Below, piece after piece: positions 15,743-17,685 of a stretch of 17,685 nt of DNA; position 1 is the stretch's first letter, and each line of letters begins with the position of its first letter. The stretch is from positions 1 to 17,685 of the forward strand of contig JACPAP010000233.1 in assembly GCA_016180765.1 (NCBI GenBank). Reading direction: 5' to 3'. Below the pieces are notes generated by a model. That model was not told the origin of the DNA. It worked only from the letters and a program-made list of their open reading frames with translations, and ran no database searches. Both the position numbers and the translations under genes were made by a program. Source of the stretch: Gemmatimonadota bacterium. Lineage in GTDB: Bacteria > Gemmatimonadota > Gemmatimonadetes > Gemmatimonadales > GWC2-71-9.

Positions 15743-17685
15743 TCACTCATACCGCAGCGCCACCACCGGATCGACCTTTGACGCACGCCGCGCCGGAAGC
15801 CAACTGGCCAGGGCGGCGGTCGCGGCGATCACCAGGGCGACGAGCGCCCGGGCCGGCGGATCCGCCGGCTGGACCTCGTACAGCAAACTGGACAGGACAC
15901 GTGCGGCGACCATGGACAGCCCGACACCCAGCGCGAGCCCCCCGACCGCCGGCGGGATCGCCTGCCGCACCACGAGGCCGCGCACCTCGGCGGCCGCGGC
16001 GCCCAGCGCCATGCGCACACCGATCTCCCGGGTGCGAAGCTCGACCGAGTGGCTGAGGACACCGTAGAGACCCACCGCAGACAGCAGCAGCGCAATGCCC
16101 GCGAAGACGGCGAGCAAAATCGTATAGAAGCGCGGCTCCAGCAGCTCACCTGCGATGAGATCGCGGCCAGTCGCGACCTCACGCACTGAGACGTTGGGAT
16201 CCACCGCCCGCACCAGGGGACGCACGAGCGGGAGTATGCCCGCCACTTCGCTTCGCGTGCGGACCACGAGCCAGATCCAGTCACCGAAGCGGTTGGACGG
16301 GTCGAACGGCGCATAGAGCTGGAACGGACGCACTTCCCGCCGCAGCGACGACGCCGCAACGTCCTGTACCACGCCGACCACCGTCGCCCAGGTCCCGCGC
16401 TCGCCGATCCGAATGCGCATTGCCACCGCGTCGCCGTCCGGCGCCAGGACGCGCGCGAGGCTCTCGGAAACGATCCGCACGGGCTCACCGCGCGCCGCAC
16501 CCCTCACGTCCCGCGGCTCGAACCCGCGGCCCCGGAGCAGCGGGACGCCGAGTACCTCGAAGTAGCCGGGCGGCACGCGGGCATACGCGCGCGGCGCCGC
16601 CGCGGCATCCTTCGCGAGCTCGACGCCGTCGGCCTGCATGATGCCACCCATCACTCCGTAGTGGAGTGGGACTTCGGGCGTGACCAGCGCGGCGCTTGCG
16701 CCGGGGAGCCGTCTGGCGCCCGCCTCGAGCTCCGGGACGAGGGTTTCCAGATTGACGGTGGCCGTCACCTCCGACGCCGGCAGCTCCAGCCGCGCCACCA
16801 GGAGGTTCTCGGCGCGGAAGCCCGGATCGGAGCGTTGCAGGCGCAGGAGTGTATGCATGAGCAGCCCGGCGCCGACGAGCAGCACGACCGACAAGGCAAC
16901 CTGTATGACGACCAAGCCGGTGCGGAACCGCGCGTGCGCCCCTCCACCGAGGCTGCCGGGACTGTCGCTCTTGAGCCAGGCACTCGGCCGCACCTGAGAT
17001 CCTCGGAGCGCTGGCACGATTCCAAACAGCAGCATCGTCAGGAAGCTCAAGCCACTGGTGAACGCCAGAGCCCGGTGATCCAGGGCGACGCGGTCCAGTG
17101 CGGACAGGTCCTCAGGGCGGAGCTTCACCACCACCGCGATCCAGAGCACCGCCAGGCCTACGCCCACGACCGCCGCGATGGCCGCCAGCATGCCGCTCTC
17201 GACCATGAGCTGACGCATGAGGTCGCCGCGGCGGGCGCCGCGTGCCACGCGCACCGCCAGCTCACGCCCGCGCGCCGTGGCGCGCACCAACAGCAAGCCG
17301 GCTGCATTGGCGCACGCCACCAGGAGCACGAGGGCGACGGCCCCCAACAGTACGAGCAGCGTCACGCGGAGGTCGTCCTGGAGAAAGTCGGGAACCCGGT
17401 AAATGTGCGCGGGCCACCCCGCGAAAAACGGGGTTGGCTCGACCAGCCGGGAACGGATCGCGTCGAGCTCCCGTGCCGCGGTCTCGACGGTGACGCCCGG
17501 CTGAAGGCGCGCGAGTAACGTAGCGCCCGCGAATTCGTCGGTCTGATCCGGGGACCGCAGCGGCAGCCACACCTCCGCGTCACCCGCCAATGGCAACCGT
17601 GTGAGCGATGCGGGGACGACACCCACGATCACGTACGGGTTACCATTCACCGTGATCGCTCGGCCCAGGACTTCCGGATCGGCGC
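15743..17685 (-). CDS. ADOP-type ABC transporter permease (N-terminus outside window)
   Basis: About 647 C-terminal residues of a duplicated MacB/FtsX permease; the frame is open to the right edge (DPEVLGRAITVNGNPYVIVG is the end of the first periplasmic core's strand region). Missing are the first membrane span and roughly 150 residues. The first FtsX block holds ARGRELAVRVARGA, in which the second conserved Leu of the coupling motif is replaced. The C-terminal block holds RTREIGVRMALGA and the protein ends SKVDPVVALRYE, so its own tail is complete. The remnant at 14933-14974 therefore comes from a different gene. On the minus strand it is the first visible gene of the array and is now separated from the others by the plus-strand toxin-antitoxin cassette. 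Confidence 0.92.
   Translation of the reverse strand, partial: ADPEVLGRAITVNGNPYVIVGVVPASLTRLPLAGDAEVWLPLRSPDQTDEFAGATLLARLQPGVTVETAARELDAIRSRLVEPTPFFAGWPAHIYRVPDFLQDDLRVTLLVLLGAVALVLLVACANAAGLLLVRATARGRELAVRVARGARRGDLMRQLMVESGMLAAIAAVVGVGLAVLWIAVVVKLRPEDLSALDRVALDHRALAFTSGLSFLTMLLFGIVPALRGSQVRPSAWLKSDSPGSLGGGAHARFRTGLVVIQVALSVVLLVGAGLLMHTLLRLQRSDPGFRAENLLVARLELPASEVTATVNLETLVPELEAGARRLPGASAALVTPEVPLHYGVMGGIMQADGVELAKDAAAAPRAYARVPPGYFEVLGVPLLRGRGFEPRDVRGAARGEPVRIVSESLARVLAPDGDAVAMRIRIGERGTWATVVGVVQDVAASSLRREVRPFQLYAPFDPSNRFGDWIWLVVRTRSEVAGILPLVRPLVRAVDPNVSVREVATGRDLIAGELLEPRFYTILLAVFAGIALLLSAVGLYGVLSHSVELRTREIGVRMALGAAAAEVRGLVVRQAIPPAVGGLALGVGLSMVAARVLSSLLYEVQPADPPARALVALVIAATAALASWLPARRASKVDPVVALRYE

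Noticed and set aside
16661..17518. Plus-strand open frame of 285 codons opposite the right-hand permease
   Set aside because: Antisense shadow of a clear permease gene, Gln/His/Arg-rich and without recognisable domains or a ribosome-binding site.

Overview
This is a high-GC window whose gene content suggests a soil-type Gemmatimonadota or Acidobacteriota bacterium, with Gemmatimonadota slightly favoured. The reasons are the tandem ATPase-less MacB/FtsX-type permeases of the 'ADOP' class (acidobacterial duplicated orphan permease), an NtrY/NtrC-like pair whose kinase has the H-box HEINNSLAPIQSIA, and secreted proteins with signal peptides ending in '-AQ'. The phylum call is an inference from protein style. 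No rRNA, tRNA or CRISPR array was seen. Every gene except a two-gene toxin-antitoxin cassette lies on the minus strand, so the account below follows transcription from right to left.

Right part (17685 to 7673): a run of ADOP permeases. The first (15743 to beyond the window edge) lacks its N-terminus only because of the window end. It is followed by a plus-strand antitoxin / PIN-toxin cassette (15056-15720) with a near-consensus sigma-70 promoter. Next to the cassette lies the last dozen or so codons of another permease (14933-14974), the apparent remains of a gene the cassette displaced. Three complete permeases follow (14940-12511, 12518-10080, 10087-7673). They are joined, also to the remnant, by the same 8-nt stop/start overlap ATGAATGA, so they look like one translationally coupled unit. 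No ATP-binding subunit is present in the window.

Middle part (7672 to 5210): a 294-nt non-coding gap carries a good sigma-54 type -24/-12 element. It precedes a two-gene operon for an outer-membrane beta-barrel protein and a secreted protein with a Gly/Tyr/Trp-rich tail, closed by a GC-rich hairpin.

Left part (5209 to 1): a decayed ADOP pseudogene, a 57-residue single-span membrane protein, a decayed DUF3052 gene coupled to it, then an NtrC-type response regulator and an NtrY-like histidine kinase that runs off the left edge. The regulator carries GAFTDA instead of GAFTGA. The kinase has Trp in place of the second Gly of its G1 box and appears to start at CTG.

Taken together, this reads as an envelope-related locus: a two-component sigma-54 activator, at least one plausible sigma-54 promoter in front of an outer-membrane protein gene, and a permease array that has grown by duplication and is partly eroding. 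The functional link between these parts is inferred from proximity and promoter type only.
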